A stretch of DNA of 64,000 nt, taken from the NCBI RefSeq assembly GCF_947648125.1, contig NZ_CANSMR010000006.1, positions 124,001 through 188,000 of the forward strand, in the 5' to 3' direction. Position numbers and translations under genes: made by a program. Under the pieces are notes generated by a model. The model searched no databases and was not told the origin of the DNA. It was given only the letters and a program-made list of their open reading frames with translations. Positions 63,690 through 64,000 of this stretch are shown here, in pieces; position 1 is the first letter of the stretch, and the number at the start of each line of letters is the position of its first letter. This DNA is from an uncultured Bradyrhizobium sp. Its GTDB lineage: Bacteria > Pseudomonadota > Alphaproteobacteria > Rhizobiales > Xanthobacteraceae.

Positions 63690-64000
63690 TTAGAGCGTCG
63701 AACGCGCAAAACTCTCGATGTAGTCGATCAGGCTGTCGGAGGCTGCGCCGGCGGCATCGACGCGGCGCTCGGCGACGGCTTCGGCGACGTCGGCATGCAG
63801 CCGTGCTGCGAGCGGCAGATCGGCCGCTTCCTTGTAATGCTGGTACCAGAATCGGCGCGACAGCCCGTGCATCAGGCCCATGGCGCGGGAGGCGAACTCG
63901 TTGCGTGACGCCGCCGAGATCAGTGTGTTGAACTGGTGATCCAGCCGCATGAACAGCAGATCGTCGGATTTTTCCGACGCGCGCCGCATGCCGGCGGCGA
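63690..64000 (-). CDS. GntR-family regulator, FCD C-terminal part (cut by window edge)
   Basis: About 103 C-terminal residues visible. MRLDHQFNTLISAASRNEFA and HGLSRRFWYQHYKEAADLPL followed by HADVAEAVAERRVDAA is the ligand-binding FCD (FadR C-terminal) pattern; the DNA-binding part is outside the window. It converges with the alcohol dehydrogenase gene with 6 bp between. It may control the hydroxylase/dehydrogenase unit. Confidence 0.75.
   Translation of the reverse strand, partial: AAGMRRASEKSDDLLFMRLDHQFNTLISAASRNEFASRAMGLMHGLSRRFWYQHYKEAADLPLAARLHADVAEAVAERRVDAAGAASDSLIDYIESFARSTL

Overview
The window is GC-rich alphaproteobacterial chromosome, most likely Bradyrhizobium or a close relative (Nitrobacteraceae). 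This rests on the gene order cycHJKL (cytochrome c maturation), a degP-like protease, a response regulator with its histidine kinase, then glnE; on NAD-dependent formate dehydrogenase genes in the order fdsG-B-A, fdhD, fdsD; and on many short palindromic intergenic repeats of the kinds I associate with Bradyrhizobium. No rRNA, tRNA, CRISPR array, prophage or intact insertion sequence was seen.

Layout. 1-10.3 kb: surface polysaccharide region (ugd start, two large family 2 glycosyltransferases, a family 4 glycosyltransferase, a ParA-like ATPase, galE, a VanZ-like protein). 10.6-14.6 kb: FeuP/FeuQ-type two-component system and a conserved hypothetical protein. 14.7-15.5 kb: three small accessory genes. 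15.8-27.1 kb: cycHJKL, degP, two-component pair, glnE. 27.3-34.4 kb: fds formate dehydrogenase operon with a divergent LysR regulator. 34.4-38.3 kb: PAS histidine kinase and an unusual cation efflux protein. 38.4-45 kb: accessory stretch rich in repeats (DUF5076, a TetR/VOC/DMT-exporter module, an RlpA-like gene between two copies of a ~350-bp duplication, quinone oxidoreductase, nitronate monooxygenase). 45.2-60.6 kb: oxalate catabolism region, interrupted by a DUF2147/DUF2975/XRE module and a MASE1 hybrid histidine kinase. 60.8-64 kb: fatty acid hydroxylase-family gene with small membrane proteins, a zinc alcohol dehydrogenase and the end of a GntR/FCD regulator.

The most interesting signal is a regulon readable from the DNA. 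A 17-bp palindrome, TGGYAT-N5-ATRCCA, occurs at six promoters: gntR-oxc-frc, the divergent NDP-forming acyl-CoA synthetase, two OFA-family (oxalate/formate) transporters, a two-CBS-domain protein, and a 45-codon gene at 49170-49307 with its own promoter and terminator. In five of the six the operator begins 1-3 bp downstream of the -35 hexamer and fills the spacer, as expected for repression. The genes fit together as oxalate uptake (OFA), CoA transfer (Frc), decarboxylation (Oxc), and formate oxidation to CO2 and NADH by FdsGBA. The acyl-CoA synthetase, CBS protein and micro-protein are members whose roles are not explained by the textbook oxalate pathway.
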